Below, piece by piece: positions 22,379 to 35,757 of a DNA stretch of 64,000 bases. The DNA is from Rotaria macrura (lineage: Eukaryota > Rotifera > Eurotatoria > Philodinida > Philodinidae). Numbering within the stretch: position 1 is the stretch's first letter; each line of letters starts with the position of its first letter. Made by a program: the position numbers and the translations under genes. The notes under the pieces are model-generated. The model was not told the origin of the DNA. It saw only the letters and a list, made by a program, of their open reading frames with translations, and searched no databases. Location: the NCBI GenBank assembly GCA_900239685.1, contig OENT01000316.1:1-64000 (forward strand), given 5' to 3'.

Positions 22379-25055
22379 TCATTGATGTTCAGAATTAAAA
22401 ATAGAGAAAATTTTTTTTTTCTTGATGAAACAGGATTGATTTCGATCTACATTGCACATGTTATCTGTGACATTTTCTATTGAAGGCGCAAGATTCAGTT
22501 CAGTTGCCACGGATATTCCGTCTGCTGGATACGATTGTCTAGAATGCCAATAACCATATGAAAAATAAATAACTTGTCCTAAAACTGTCCAGGCAAGGAA
22601 TCGAAAACCAGCATCTTTGGGAACTCCTCCCATTAAAAGTATACAAAGTAAGCAGCCCATAGTTGGAATCAGCCATGCACCGAATGGTACTTTAAATATT
22701 CGAGGCATGTAATTGTGTGTATGACGCATCTATAAAAGATATATTCTATATTACAGAATACAGAAACAAATAGATGAAACTCATACGACTATGACGATTA
22801 TATGTACGAAAATATATGTAACTAGCGCACCGATTGAAGTTGTCTCACCGAGAATATCAATGGGAGAGATTCCCGAAATAATCGCACAGAATGCACCTTA
22901 AATATTAAGCTAAATCTTAGATTATCAATCGTATAAATAAACATAGTCACCACAAATCACTACGGAAATCCAAGGCGTCGTCGTTCGATGATGAATTTTA
23001 GCAAAAATAGATGGCAGTAAACCATCATGAGCCATAGCATAAAATGTTCTAGTTTGTGCGAGCATGATTCCGATTGCTACAGTAGTAAGACTTATAATAG
23101 CCCCTAAATTCATAATAATAGATAACCAAAGACCGTAAGGTGTAGCTTTTCTAAAAAATAAACGATTACAATGAGCACGGTTTATATTCTGTATATGATG
23201 GATAATGACCACCTACATGGCCTCGGCAAGAGGGCTATCTGAATTTAGTAATTTGTATGAAACGAGTCCAACCATAACAGTACATATTCCAACATACAAT
23301 AACAATGAAATAATGGTTGATCCTATAATAGCGATTGGCAGTGATCTCTCTGGTTGGCGGGCTTCTTGTGCTACAGCTCCAACTGCATCAAAAGCAACAT
23401 AAGCAAAGAAAACACATGTGCATCCTCGTAGCATGCCTGTTATTCCATATTCACCGAAGGAACCTACGAAAAATCATGAATCTAATTATTTTTTAATGAT
23501 ACAAGTAATTATTACTGTGCACCTGTGTTTGTTGGAAAAAATGGAGTGTAATTATTGCGATCGACATATTTAGAACAAGCGAAAATAAACACTAAAAGTA
23601 TGATAATTTTAATCCCAACCAACACGAGATTGATGAAAGCTGTTTGTCGAGTGCGAAGAATAAGAAGAATAGTCACACCAATAGTGATTGAAATTGCAGG
23701 TACATCCATCACTTGACCAGTGACATAAAATATGTTAAGTGTGCTATTCCAAGCCACTGGTGGTTGAACAAATATTCTCGTTGTATTATAATCAGAGATA
23801 ATATCAATAAATAGGATAACATGTCTACTCCAAGATGAGACCACTGTTAAAATACCGAATAGATAAAGTAATACGGAATTCCATCCAAGAAACCATGCGG
23901 CATATTCTACAAAGCATAATAGACAAAAGAACATATATCTCGACTAAACATTTTATTGCTTACCTCCCAAAGCTAAAAAATACAAAAGTAAATTTATATG
24001 AAACCAATGTTCGAATTCAATCAATATAACTCACCAACGTAAGCATAGGAATAAAGAAATATTTGAAAAATACTTGATCATCTTTTGAAATACTCTAACT
24101 TGATTCTCATTCTAGGAATCGTTTTTAGTAAAATAATCCGAGTTCTCAACTGAAATTTCCTAAAATTCTACAGTAGGAAAAGAAATCCTTGAAGTTCATG
24201 CTCACGATTTCTCAGAAATCTTTATCGTACTTGTCTCAAGATTCTTCATGAATAATTTCAATTTTCTTCCATACGAACATTCTTTCTCATAAGAGGACAC
24301 AATTTTTATCAATGAATTCAACGAACATAAATCTAATATACAAATTTAAGTTTTAGATATCGATCACCATTGATCGATATTGGATCATTATGCTCACATT
24401 TCTAGCTATTATAGAGGAAATGTTCAAATGTTCTTGATAAAATACTTGTCTTTAGCAATGTTCCACAATATCAATATCAGTTATATGAACACAATGGTCT
24501 TCAAACATAAATGCCACGCTAAGTTTAAACATACTCTAGTAAAGGTTTGGATTGTAACTTAATCCTTCATATCTGCAGTTGCTAGTTCTATTTCGAAGAA
24601 AAATCATTCTTACACTCTTATTACGTGATAGGTGAATAATATGAAAACGGATCCGGAACTAGGCATTATTGCTGCTAATTCGGAAAATGATATTGCTGAT
24701 AATACAGCAACGATGCCACTTATAACAAAGGAAAGTATCACTGATGGACCAGCATATTTGGCAGCAGCTTGTCCACCAAGTACAAATATTCCAGCTCCTG
24801 TAACAAGATTATCACAAAATCTGTTCACATATATTATTCTCAATAGTACTTACCAATAATAGCGCCAAGGCCTATAGCAAGTAAATGAATTCGATTGAGT
24901 TCGCGTCTCAATTGATTTCGTGTCTCAATTTCAGCTTGTAATGTTTCCATCGGCTTGCGAGCTATTAATCGTTTGAGAAACACTTGAGCATAAGACATTA
25001 ACCATCGACAAGTATTAATTGTTGATTGAATATTTTCATTATCGTCATTAGACAT
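22379..25055 (-). CDS. cationic amino-acid transporter (SLC7/CAT-type, APC superfamily)
   Basis: Nine exons (minus): 25055-24854, 24797-24614, 24072-24035, 23972-23964 (9 nt), 23906-23523, 23463-23217, 23150-22951, 22896-22787 and 22729-22379. This gives about 574 aa, normal for CATs. The first TM carries [20 protein letters not shown], the substrate-binding glycine motif of the APC fold. It is followed by [49 protein letters not shown] (TM6 region) and [17 protein letters not shown]. The last exon has two TMs and a cytosolic Cys/Lys-containing tail. The start is the ATG at 25055; the frame is open upstream, where a CATCAG acceptor could mark a 5' leader. The junction between exons 2 and 3 is the weak point: the best phase-matched choice inserts about 15 residues after SGS. 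Predicted role: plasma-membrane uptake of Arg/Lys-type amino acids. Confidence 0.88.
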
Positions 25056-28000
25056 ACTGGTATATTGAGGTAGTTTTTTCCTCAAATGTAACTCTGTATC
25101 TGATGTCAAATACTATTCTTCGTATGAATGTATATAATTTTTAGCAACATACGAAAACATGAATAAGAAGGCATCGTAATCGATGAATAAAATGAAGCCA
25201 AGTAGAGGAAAAAATACGTACACATCACTAAATTGATAAACGGTTAATAAATTAGATGTTCCTCTTACCATGAAGTCTGCTTAAGCAGAAAAAATATATA
25301 ATATAATATTCGGAAGACATAAGTGTTTTATTAGATATTCTCTTCGTTCTTTTTTCTTCGACTCGATCATGAATATATGTTTTGTCGCACAAATCTTCAT
25401 CCAAAATAATTTAGATCACATGCATTAAGCATTTTTATTTTCAACTGTATAATTCACGACCACACAGTCAAAAAGAAATATTTACAGTACTTATATCATT
25501 CACTTTGTTAATCGGGGCTACCTAATCCTGATTAGTTGTGTCTGTTTTTTTTTGCAGTGTTTTCCTTTCCCATGAATTGTTTTTACCGTTACTAAATGCT
25601 AACCACTGCATTTTTTTTGCATAAGAACACACTCATATTTTCTATAGCATACTAAACAGTCAAAGTAAAAAGATCGAATTTTGATCCATATTAACCGTCA
25701 AAAAGTATAATGTAGAAGAGAAAAATATGATAAAAACTATTTGGAGATTTTTTGTGACCCACAAAGTTCGAACGAATGCAAGAACGTATTGAACAGAATC
25801 GTTTTCTAAGTCATAAACTACTGCTTATACTAGAGGTGGGCAAGTACTGGTTTCCACGAATATTGATCCGTTCGACAAAAAGAAAAAGCTATTAGCATAA
25901 TAAATATAGAATTAAAATGCGTAGCTTAATGTCATTATTCATGCCATATTCAGACAGCATTCGTTAGATACCATACTATTATTCGTTCCTGCAGGTATTG
26001 CATCGAAATGCAATTCATGAATTATGATAAGAAAATCTAGGTGTGCAGTGTTTGTTTGTTTGTTTATTAAGAACGTTTTGTATCGATGATGATGCAATCC
26101 TGGGATGTCTGTTACGATCTATAATGAGGCTTTCGAGTTTTTGTCATGGTCCTCAACGAATTTCCAGTGGCATACGAATGAATCATTTGTTAGATATCAA
26201 TGAATTAAAATCTCTGTCACTTTTAGACCAGATTAGGCTGACTGTTCCATTGGAATTTACCTATCTACTGATCAAATCTAGTCTACTGGTAATAGATCAA
26301 TTCTTAAAATGATATTTGATTTCACAGTGAATTCTCTCATGTTATCAATTTTGATCATCAATCACAGATATCTGAACATTTGTTTCGTCATGATCGATAT
26401 GCGCTTTTCGATTAAAAACGAATCGTTATGGCACTATTAACATATTATATCTGATTTCATCCGAAAGTCCTGATTCAGTGATTGGTGTCAAACTTTAAGC
26501 GTAAAAAACACACGATTTTGCCAGTGAAAATAATCATAATTTATTCATATTCCGTATGCAGTTTATGTCCAACTAATTAAAATTTGTAATCTATGTTGAG
26601 GACTCACGAAAGTTCACACTAGAAAACAGTATTTCTTAGAAAAGTAGATCTCTCACTGATAGATCAACATTGATCGATACAGTTTACTCTATACAAATCA
26701 AACAACCTGTTACTGGTACATATTCTTCAGTAGATTGTGTCTGAATTTCTACCACATACTTAAGTAGTTCTTTCAGATTGTGTTTCATGAAGAAATAGTA
26801 AAACACTGTTTTATTCAGAGCTTTCCAGATTTAAGACAGAGTTAACAATAGAAAAAACAAAAAAGACAAATATGTTCAAAGAGACCGTTGTTATCTTTTG
26901 CAAAGCCACGAAAGAATGACAAATCAATGGATTGCCTAAACATGAATCGTTTATATGTAGCATATAGAATGGAACATTAGGAAATTTACAACAACAATAG
27001 GATATGCCAATCATTCCACGATTTTCTTTCGCATGCATACAAATGGATAAAGAAAATGGCTTCAATGATTCTCTTTGTTTTTGATTATTAAAAGCCCCCC
27101 CCCCCCCCCGTGTAAGATTACTGCGAGTGTTTTACTCAGCTCTGATTTAGACATCTACATAAGACCTCACGCAGATAAAGCTTCGTTTCGATGTGATTCC
27201 TCAGTTAATCTTAGCAACTCGCTAGAAAATGAAAAAAATTTATTTAGTCATGCAATTAGAACGTTTCGCTGTCTTGTATAAAATCAACTTCGATTGATGG
27301 GAAATTGACAGTAAATAAAAATATTGTGAAAAAGGACGTGATCCAGTATAGCAACTATCAATCGCTCACGAGTCTCTTGAGAAATTTCTCAACTGCTTGG
27401 GAAGCATATAGGAAGACATATTATGGTCATTTTTGGTTTTCTTCGCGTTTTATTCAATCGACACTTTGCCATTGACGATAACACTCTAAAATAGAACTTC
27501 AAATAAATGGATCCCGAATTCATATTAACCTGAATGCACTGTCGAATTCAATTTAAAGTTGAATACTTGATTGAGTCGATGGCTTTAAATGAATACTAAC
27601 AAGATTTCCCAAACATTTAAACTATCAAGGAAAGATTAATAATATGGATACTACTATCCAGTGTATTCACATCGTACCATGTCGTTATGTCAATGAATCC
27701 TACATGACTATACACGAGCTACGTGATCTTTGAAAATTTCTTATTAAGAAATGTTTTCAGTTTTTGAAATAAAATTTTAATGAGCGAATGAAAAGCATTA
27801 TTTAGCACTATTAAAAAAATTCATTCTATTTCGATTGATATTGTTCTCGCCATTGAATTATCAGTAGAATTTTTATCTAATCGGTTATGGGTGTGATTAC
27901 GGGTGTGGGCAAGAGTGTCGCCTCTAAGAACAGGTCTGTACCGTTCCGTAAAATACTTAACAACAAGACTTACATCCATACTTATTAATAGTCCATCCCA

Positions 28001-28907
28001 CCCCTAAACCCTTCTCTTCCTGAGTATAAAGTTTTAAAAAGAACCGTGTATTTTGCATAAGAATCTCGATACTAAGAGTATTATGTTCTCTTTGATTATA
28101 ATTTGAGCAGTGCGAAGATTATTTCAGAAGTTATATGGGATCCCCAAACGTTCAGAATTACACGAAGTTTGCCGAATTTAGATGTTAGTGTATGGTTTCA
28201 ATCATGGTATGAGATGTGGATTGTGTATTTTTAATCTTTTTTTACATTCTCAAACCCCTGCCCACACTAATGGATAATATCATGAAATTGTATTGCTGTA
28301 AATTATCTTTGATAACGTCTAACGAAATTTAATTATATATTACTGATGGCAAATGTTATTCATACAGTATAGGTTAATGAAGTGCCTTCGAGAATTTTAT
28401 AAATAGATTTTAAAGAAAATAAAACATTTTTCTATTTCGCTGAAAATCTTAACTGACTAATCATGTAGGGAAACGTTTAGAATAAAAGAAGTCAATTGAG
28501 ACCTATAAAAATGATCCACAAGTTTGCGTGATAGAAGTAGAAAATTAGAAAAATTTCACCGGCAACAGCGCACTACGAAGCTAGTAGATCGGCATGTCGT
28601 TGTCACCATTTCATATATCAATAGAAAAAAAATATAATTCATATATCTTTATATTTGCCTCTTGATATGGTAACAAGTGTCAGTGTACGGACATCAGTAT
28701 TGATTTGAATGCAGGTGAGGCTGTGCGTAAGTTTAAAACATCATGTTTTGTTGTGTCGAACTGTTTTTCTAAAATTTTATTATGCATCATGTAAGCAAAG
28801 CAATGCAGAGCAAGCTTGTTTAAAAAATATTTTCTCATGCGAAGCTATAATACTGTAACAGAGACAAAAGCAATATGCTACGAAGAATGAACTTAAAATG
28901 TGTCTTG
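25056..28907. other. long intergenic region with C15 tract
   Basis: No convincing gene in 3.8 kb. The plus frame at 26043-26312 and the minus frame at 26811-27065 lack motifs. Holds a pure C15 run at 27095-27109 and TGTGGG-like sequence at 27888-27909. Confidence 0.5.
27095..27109 (+). repeat. C15 homopolymer tract
   Basis: Fifteen consecutive C in otherwise AT-rich DNA. A second such tract (C19) starts the minisatellite at 37.8 kb. Confidence 0.9.
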
Positions 28908-30194
28908 TCATTCAGAATTTGTCACACTTATTCTATGACGAAGGAAATATTTGTAGAGAAACTTGGCTATGAATGGACTAATTAGTCGAAGTATAGTCGA
29001 GAGACCACCATAAATGCCAAGTATTGTCGTCAACATATAGAGAAGATTGAATCGTTGAATAAGTGTAATTGAGCATGCCGATGGGCGACACTGCTGAAAA
29101 AAAGTATGGTATGATATATTCGAAGACCACGATTCAATAAACATATTTCCAAGAAGGGTGGCTACTGTAGAATTCCACAGAAAACGTGTATGAGAGTAAT
29201 CAAGCGGTAAAATTTGATCAGTCATATTGTGAGGACCTAAATAGAACAAAGAAACATGTTAGTTATGAACCCCGTCTTTTGAATGAGACTCACCTGTTGT
29301 ATATGAATACAAGGATTGAATACATGACATCTCATAGTGACATTCAATCGTTGATTGTAACAAAGCTTCAAGTGGTAAGCAGCCGACAACATAGCCTGGT
29401 ATCAAAGGTTCCAGTTGTTGAGTACATGTAGCTGTTGTAGCACAATTGCATTCTGCGTAATGTTGAGGCTCATAAGAGATAATAGCTGGCTGAATATTAA
29501 CATCCTCTGTGACAGGCAGCATGCGCCAGTTGCTTGAATAGACAGAGATGAGGCCATTCGCTTGATTGAGTCCGTTTACTAGTTGTAATAAATGAAGAAA
29601 GCTGTTTGGCATAGTCTGCTGGAATTGCTCGATTGCTGCATTCGTATCTTTTTCAAATTCATCTTGACCAGTCATCTGCAATGTAATGAGAGTCGAATTG
29701 AGAAAAAGTGCTATGGCAGCATCGACTGCCTCTGTCACTAAGTCACACGTCATTTTCAATGCTTGATAGTGTGCAAAAGCCGTTCCTTGAAATGTATATG
29801 CATTCGATGGCGAATGGTCGAGACCTTGATAAGTGTCAAATAAAATTCTGAGCCATTCATCATTGATGGCAGTTGATGAACATATATCATGAAATGATGG
29901 TTCGAGTTTTTGAATATAAGATGAACGGACAATAGATAGCCTTTGACAAAGACACTCGAAATCTGATGTGAAACTACGGTTTTTATATTTATTTGTCAAT
30001 TTGATATAATCTTCAACGTTGGATATACCTGCAATTTTTATATTTGTTGTATATGTAAGAGATGAGTAAAAAACCAGTATAACAAGTACAAGAAGAAGTA
30101 GAATAATGTAAATTTTAGTTGCTAACCGTTGTAAACGAATATCGTATTCATCTTCAACCGCTTTGGTGGAATTTGAGAACAAATTCCCATTCAT
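28908..30194 (-). CDS. two-ended transmembrane cysteine-patterned protein, paralogue 1
   Basis: Exons 30194-29294 and 29236-28908 (intron 57 nt, phase 1) give 409 aa. One TM lies near the N-terminus (KIYIILLLLVLVILVFY). It is followed by a long presumed extracellular domain with CLC, ICSS...EW, and CNCATTATC...GYVVGCLPLEALL...IECHY. Then come CRPSAC and a C-terminal hydrophobic stretch with GIYGGLSTILR. The same landmarks occur in the two neighbours at 30455-31867 and 34420-35757. The frame is open 48 nt upstream of the chosen ATG and aligns with the paralogues' N-termini. The true start may therefore lie in an upstream exon, or the ancestral ATG may now be TTG at 30242. Unlike the paralogues, the intron here lies earlier and the WS.NIS position is uninterrupted. 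Function unknown; family seems bdelloid-specific (inference). Confidence 0.75.
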
Positions 30195-30454
30195 TAACTT
30201 CTTTATCACATTTCGATATGTTGTAGTAATTCGGGTTGACAACTGGACTCCTTAGAAAAGCAGAAAAAGATTTATTGATTCGTGTAAACTGCAATATGAA
30301 AAAATTAAGAAATCTCGATCCTCAAATTTATTTTCATCTTCCTTTCTAATATCGAAACAAACTCCGCAATTGTTTTCATTCAAGCACAATTTACAACCAA
30401 AAATAGTTTTAGAGTTAGTTGAAATTTTGCGAACATGTTTTAAGAAAATCATTG

Positions 30455-31867
30455 TCAGCATATCTTACTTGGTGAAATGCGGCGTTCTATTTGATTTTCC
30501 TCTAATGTTGGTTCTTGCTGCTGTTGGTGACGACGATGAAATCGGTCGATAAGGACAAAAACAAGCATGACAACCAATGGTACAGTAAAAAGTAAAGCTT
30601 TTGAAATTCCACCAATGAGACCAAAGAGAATAGTAATTATTTCGATTGCCGCGTAACTTTCAAGAATCGTATACGAACATGATTGAACTGCGCAACCATT
30701 AAAGTAATTTTCAAACCTAGAACGAGAAGAAGAATACAATAGCATTTGAAAAATTTCTTAGTGATGAACTTACGAACTATTAATTGTCCATACTTCAATG
30801 AACATCTGTTCAAAAATTTTATCAATCGTCGTGTTCTGTGAGAATTGACTTGGCAAATGAGAATCGAGAAGAGTAATGAATGTTGAAAAATTTGTTCCCA
30901 TTGCCTTATCGATTTGAAAAAGGCAATCACTGTCATCATAAAAACACTCAAGTGTTGAGACCAATAATGATAAAATAGGTATACAATTAGTAAACATTCC
31001 TGGAATACGGTAGAGAAGACGAGCATAAGCAATTGCATCATAGATTCCTATTTGAATTTTGCACGATATCTCGCTTATGCAGGAACATATCACTGTTTCA
31101 TTGCCAACATGAGTGATTGAAGAAGGCCTCAGATAAGGATAGAATATGTTGCTTTCTTCATTCGAATTATTAGCTAATTGAACAGCAAAATTAGAGTATG
31201 CTTCTGAGATAAATTGATTGACATGTGTGACGTTCGAGAGCATGTGTATCAAACGTAGAAAATCGTTGATTGTTGATTGTATGAAAAACTCAGCTACTGA
31301 ATTCAATTGATTATCGAATACTTGACGTACGAGAAGTGTAGCTGTGACAAGTTGAGTATTGTCGAAAACAGCTAGAGCACTAGAGATTGTATTATTCGAA
31401 AATGTGCAGAGTGATCGTATTAGTTCGAAGAAATCAGAGTGACTACGCAAATCTGCAGCGTAAAGTATTGTCATGGAAGAAACAACATTTTGGAGACCTG
31501 TGATCCATGGAGACTGAATGAAATCACTAGAACATATTTGATGATATTTAGCTGCCACATGAATGAAACTTTGATAAGGAGAGGAAAGTTGTGAGCATGG
31601 ACATTGAAGTGAAGAAGCAATAAATGAATTAGCTTGCCACTTCTCAATATTATCAAGTGACGGATTATTGACGACAATTGTTGTTGTGCGTTGAGTAATG
31701 CTGTCGTATGTTGTAATAATGGTTATGGCAACACACAGAAGAATGATAAATAAACGAGTTGACCATCGTTGTTTCTTTAAATCGCGAACTTGAGTATACT
31801 TAGCCGATTTGAATAGATTAAAATCAAGAAGAATTCTAATAATGGTCGATATAACTCGCCGTTTCAT
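30455..31867 (-). CDS. two-ended transmembrane cysteine-patterned protein, paralogue 2
   Basis: Exons 31867-30774 and 30716-30455 (57-nt intron, phase 2, after INS) give about 451 aa. The start ATG is clear (MKRRVIST). TM1 is LFIILLCVAITIITTY. The ectodomain carries CPC, YHQICSS...WI, CSCISEISC, NCIPILSLL...LECFY and CAVQSC. The C-terminus is strongly hydrophobic (ITILFGLIGGISKALLF then VPLVVMLVFVLI), followed by a basic/Gln tail (RFHRRHQQQQEP). The last codons contain a donor-like A|GTAAGATA near 30471, so a further 3' exon may exist. Many N-glycosylation sites (NNT, NNS, NFS, NTT, NSS) support an extracellular domain. Unknown function. Confidence 0.8.
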
Positions 31868-34419
31868 ACCCGATAATTCAACTAGAATTCAGGAAAGTAG
31901 AAAAGTAAAACTTAAATATAATAAGTTTATTTTCTATTTTTCTTTAGGACATGAAATTCGATTCACGTACGTGTTGCGACCAGAATCTTACCCCCATCGT
32001 CGTATTGGATAGATCTTCAATAAAAATGACGTGCAAACTGTGGGTTATTGATCCCACTCAGACATGGCTCTTCTTCTTTTATGAACATATTCAAAGAAGA
32101 TCTTGTTGTCGTTCAACTTAACTTTGTTTTGGTGGATATTCGTATAAAAATGCCATGATTGGACACTTGACTGAGATTTAAGTTTTTGCATAAAAGATCA
32201 GATTCGTTTGATCTTTTAATTTGAAAAAGCTGCTAGCTTTACTCATGAAGATTTATTGTTCTGACACTCTCTACATCATCTGTTTTTTGCTGGAGACTAC
32301 CAGTATTATGGATATGGGGAAGTTCTTACAGAAGGAAACATTTTTTTTTCTCTGTCGAGAATACTTTTGTGAAAATGAACCACAATGGTCACTTGCTTTA
32401 ATCATCAATTTTTAAAGATAAAGAAAACTACTTTTTGGTTTTATCTTCTGTTGAATTAGGAATTTATTGACCATGTAACCACCTGTTAATTTTTGATGCA
32501 TCACTGAACGTCTATCAAACTCTAACTTACAGCGCTTGTTCATGCCCAGATACGTTTGGCAGTATCCGAGAAGAATTAAAAGATAGTCATAACTTTATTT
32601 TGGAATCGAATCAACACATCTTAACTAATAAATTTCAAAATATTTCATCCCAATAACTTGAGTTTAGAAAATCAATATAAATAGAATATATAATCAAATC
32701 AATGCTATCAGAATAGAACTATATGTGATGTAACGCAAACTAAAAAATGAGTTCACTCGTGAAAAATATAAGTCAATTTTAAAGAAAAAATTCTGTCTAC
32801 GATAACCTAATAGGTACATGTATGATATAATGAAATTAATTAACCGTTTTTGCTAGTCAATCATACTACCATAATATGTGATGTAGCTATTTAAAAAGGC
32901 TCGAAATGAAAAATTTTAGAAGAAAATCCTATCTAGGTACTTTTTTGAAACTAGAACACTATAATCCGTATTCAACATCAATACTTGTGAAACACGAATA
33001 TTACCCGCATTCTTTCTTTATTATGAAAGGATAAACAAATAACTACGCTCGTTCTTAAATTTGTTGACTTCTAAACTTAAGTGAAAGCAATCATCAAAGA
33101 CAAAAGTAATACGGATATATTATTAAAAAAACACGATAGAAATGTAGTAGAATTGATATGTTGAGTATGTGAATAGTAATTCCTTATCACAGTAATCACT
33201 CAGGTGACAAAATATAGTTATTTTTATCGATTTCCACAGAAATTAATATCCATGATGATGACTTAAATTAAGTGGAAAATCATGAAAAAAGACGGAATCA
33301 TGAACTAGTATGAATTTATACAAATAGATAACTTTCTTATAGAATCAACTATTTAGATGAGTATTCCAAAGCTAAATCAATACCTGCGGCTCTTGATTAT
33401 GTACAATGAAAAAACGAAACAAGTGGATATTATAAAAGGCATTCAAGTTATTTAGGAGGAGAGATCAATGCTAATCTTCATGAGATCTATGTATTGGGCA
33501 CACATTATTGTTTCACTCTCTTTCAAAATTCTGACATATTCGAAATAAAATCTAAGTATCAAATTGATTGCCATAAAAATGATTCCCTTGATTCACTTCT
33601 TACTCTAGCTAATTCGATGATATGAGATTAACATTTTTATTAAGGTAACGTAGTTTCACAGGCAATACGTAATTGTCTTTAATGGCATTCATTGTCTTCT
33701 AGCTTAAATTTCTTTGATGGACATACAATCTGCACGGCATTTGCTGACTAATTATGAAATGTGTCAACGATTGCATGTTCTGAGAAAAATCTGACACGAA
33801 ATTTAGAAATATTTCGTGTAAAAAAATTCAATTAAATCTCGTATAGACACCGATGTATGGTGTTTTATTTGATAGTACTGATGTGAGAACTTGATCGAAT
33901 GATGTTCTAAGCAGTGGTAGAATTAAGGAAGACATTGTTGGTGATCAGGGATTTCTCTAAAAATATTTTTCGATTTTGTTCAGCAGACAACACCAAAGAA
34001 AAGCTGATACGAATATCAATGAACTTTGAAACATACTATATAACCATGATTACTGATTCCTCCTTTCCCGAAATTCTAAAACCTTCATTATTTTACCGAA
34101 AGTAAGTACGAGTATGTAAATCGTATTTTATGTTGCTTTTATTTTAGTAAATCTTCTCTTTTTAAAATTATGTGTCAATGGGTTAAGTACTGAAAGATAA
34201 AAGTATTTGAAAACTCTTATTTAAATAGGCCTACTTAGCACTAGTACTTCGATCTGAATTGCGTGAAGCGTAGACTATTCGATTATTTTTTAGCCTCGAA
34301 AACTCATTTTCATTCAGAGTATTACTTTTTTTTTGTAAAAATAATACCAATTCTTTCTCGAATGTCCACAATCACAGAAAGTTTCATAGTGAATGTATTA
34401 ATCATCTAAATACGTCACT
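31868..34419. other. intergenic, no gene seen
   Basis: 2.5 kb of AT-rich spacer between paralogues 2 and 3. No fourth paralogue remnant was recognised. Plus frames at 31809-32012, 32221-32415 and 33914-34105 have no motif. Confidence 0.5.
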
Positions 34420-35757
34420 TTACTCACCATGAACAGCTACTGGTCGACGTTTATTTCGTCGGCGATGCACAAGATAAAAGATAAATCTGATGATGCGAGG
34501 AATACATGATCGAAGTATGACAGAAAGTCCACCAAAAAGACCAAGGAGTGTAATGAATGACATAAGAAAATTTTTATGGTGGCGAACTTGGTAGAAACAT
34601 GTGCGTGGTTTACAAATATTGTAATACAATGAATAACTTGGAATAAAATGAAAACAATAATGATTACAGAGTGAACTTAATATTACTTACGAGACATTAG
34701 TGATCCATTCTTCAATGAAAATTTTATTTACTATGTTATCCATTGTCGTGCTTACATTGAAATGGCTTGAATTCGAGAACTGAAGTGCTGAATACTTCGT
34801 TGTATTGACAATGTTATCAAGGATGGATTGATTGTAAAATGGAGTAAGTGAAGAAAGAAGAATGGATTCGAGTGGCCAACAAGCAACATACCAGTCAGAT
34901 ATGAGTTGTGTATTATTTCCTTGAACAAACTGGACAAAATTAATCTGCTCCGAATCCTCTTGTTCAGCCAACAAACTACATGTGGCTGAGAAAATACATG
35001 AACAAGCATTTTGATCGGACAGCGCATACACTTGATCACCCACAAGTGTAAAAATCCTTCCGCGCCACTTATAGAGATAGATGGAGAAAGCTGTGTTGGC
35101 AGAGGTAATTAATTGATTACTCGAAATGAATGTACGAAGTAATGTAAGTGAACGATGGAATGTTTGAATGAGATTTGATTGAAATTCGTTTATGGCCAAA
35201 TATGTCTGAGCATTCAATACTTGTTCACTCAGCAACGTACCAGAGATGAGCTGAGTAGAATAGAATGTAAGAAGGCTATCGTTGACCATTTTCTGAGCTG
35301 ATTGACACAACTCTCTTAATACTTGAAAATCGAAGCTAGCCGTTTTCGCAAACACTAATGAATACAGCGTTTGCGTTTTGATCATATCGAATAGAAAATT
35401 GATCCATTCGGATGAAATAAGATTACTCGAACACACATCATGATAATAAGGCGTCATTTGAACGAATTCTCCGTAAGTCACTGATATTTCCATGCATGGA
35501 CATGTAACTTTATTAATCTTTTCAAGAGTCAACAAGTGAGTATACGTAGAATACGAAGGATTTGCTACTTCGATTCGATCAGTTTGAATGCGTATCAATG
35601 AATTGATGAGTAAAATACACATTCCCGATATAAGAGTGATGACGTAGAGACGAGTAGCAGCACGTTGTTGAACAAGGGATGCTGCATCAGTATCACTCGA
35701 TTCAAATAGATTCAATTCAACAATTTTTTTCCAAATGTATTTGGATGAGACCAACAT
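34420..35757 (-). CDS. two-ended transmembrane cysteine-patterned protein, paralogue 3
   Basis: Exons 35757-34691 and 34636-34420 (54-nt intron GTAAGT...CAAG, phase 2) give about 427 aa from the ATG of MLVSSKYIWKK. TM1 is RLYVITLISGMCILLINSLI. Landmarks are CPC, YHDVCSSNLISSEWI, CSCIFSATC, WYVACWPLESILLSSL and CKPRTC, then LGLFGGLSVILR near the C-terminal TM. The Cys that follows LLxSxL in paralogues 1 and 2 (ECHY/ECFY) is missing here (TPFY). The intron position equals that of paralogue 2. The annotated stop lies inside a donor-like G|GTGAGTAAAG, so one more exon is possible, as in paralogue 2. The open frame extends upstream of the chosen ATG to a GTG, which I reject as a start. Confidence 0.78.

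Noticed and set aside
26043-26312. 89-codon plus-strand frame in the 25-29 kb spacer
   Set aside because: No ATG context support, no family resemblance and no splice partners; composition fits a chance frame.
30252-30461. Minus-strand frame between paralogues 1 and 2 as a gene
   Set aside because: No motif; at best it could hold a 3' exon of paralogue 2, but no acceptor with a matching phase stands out.
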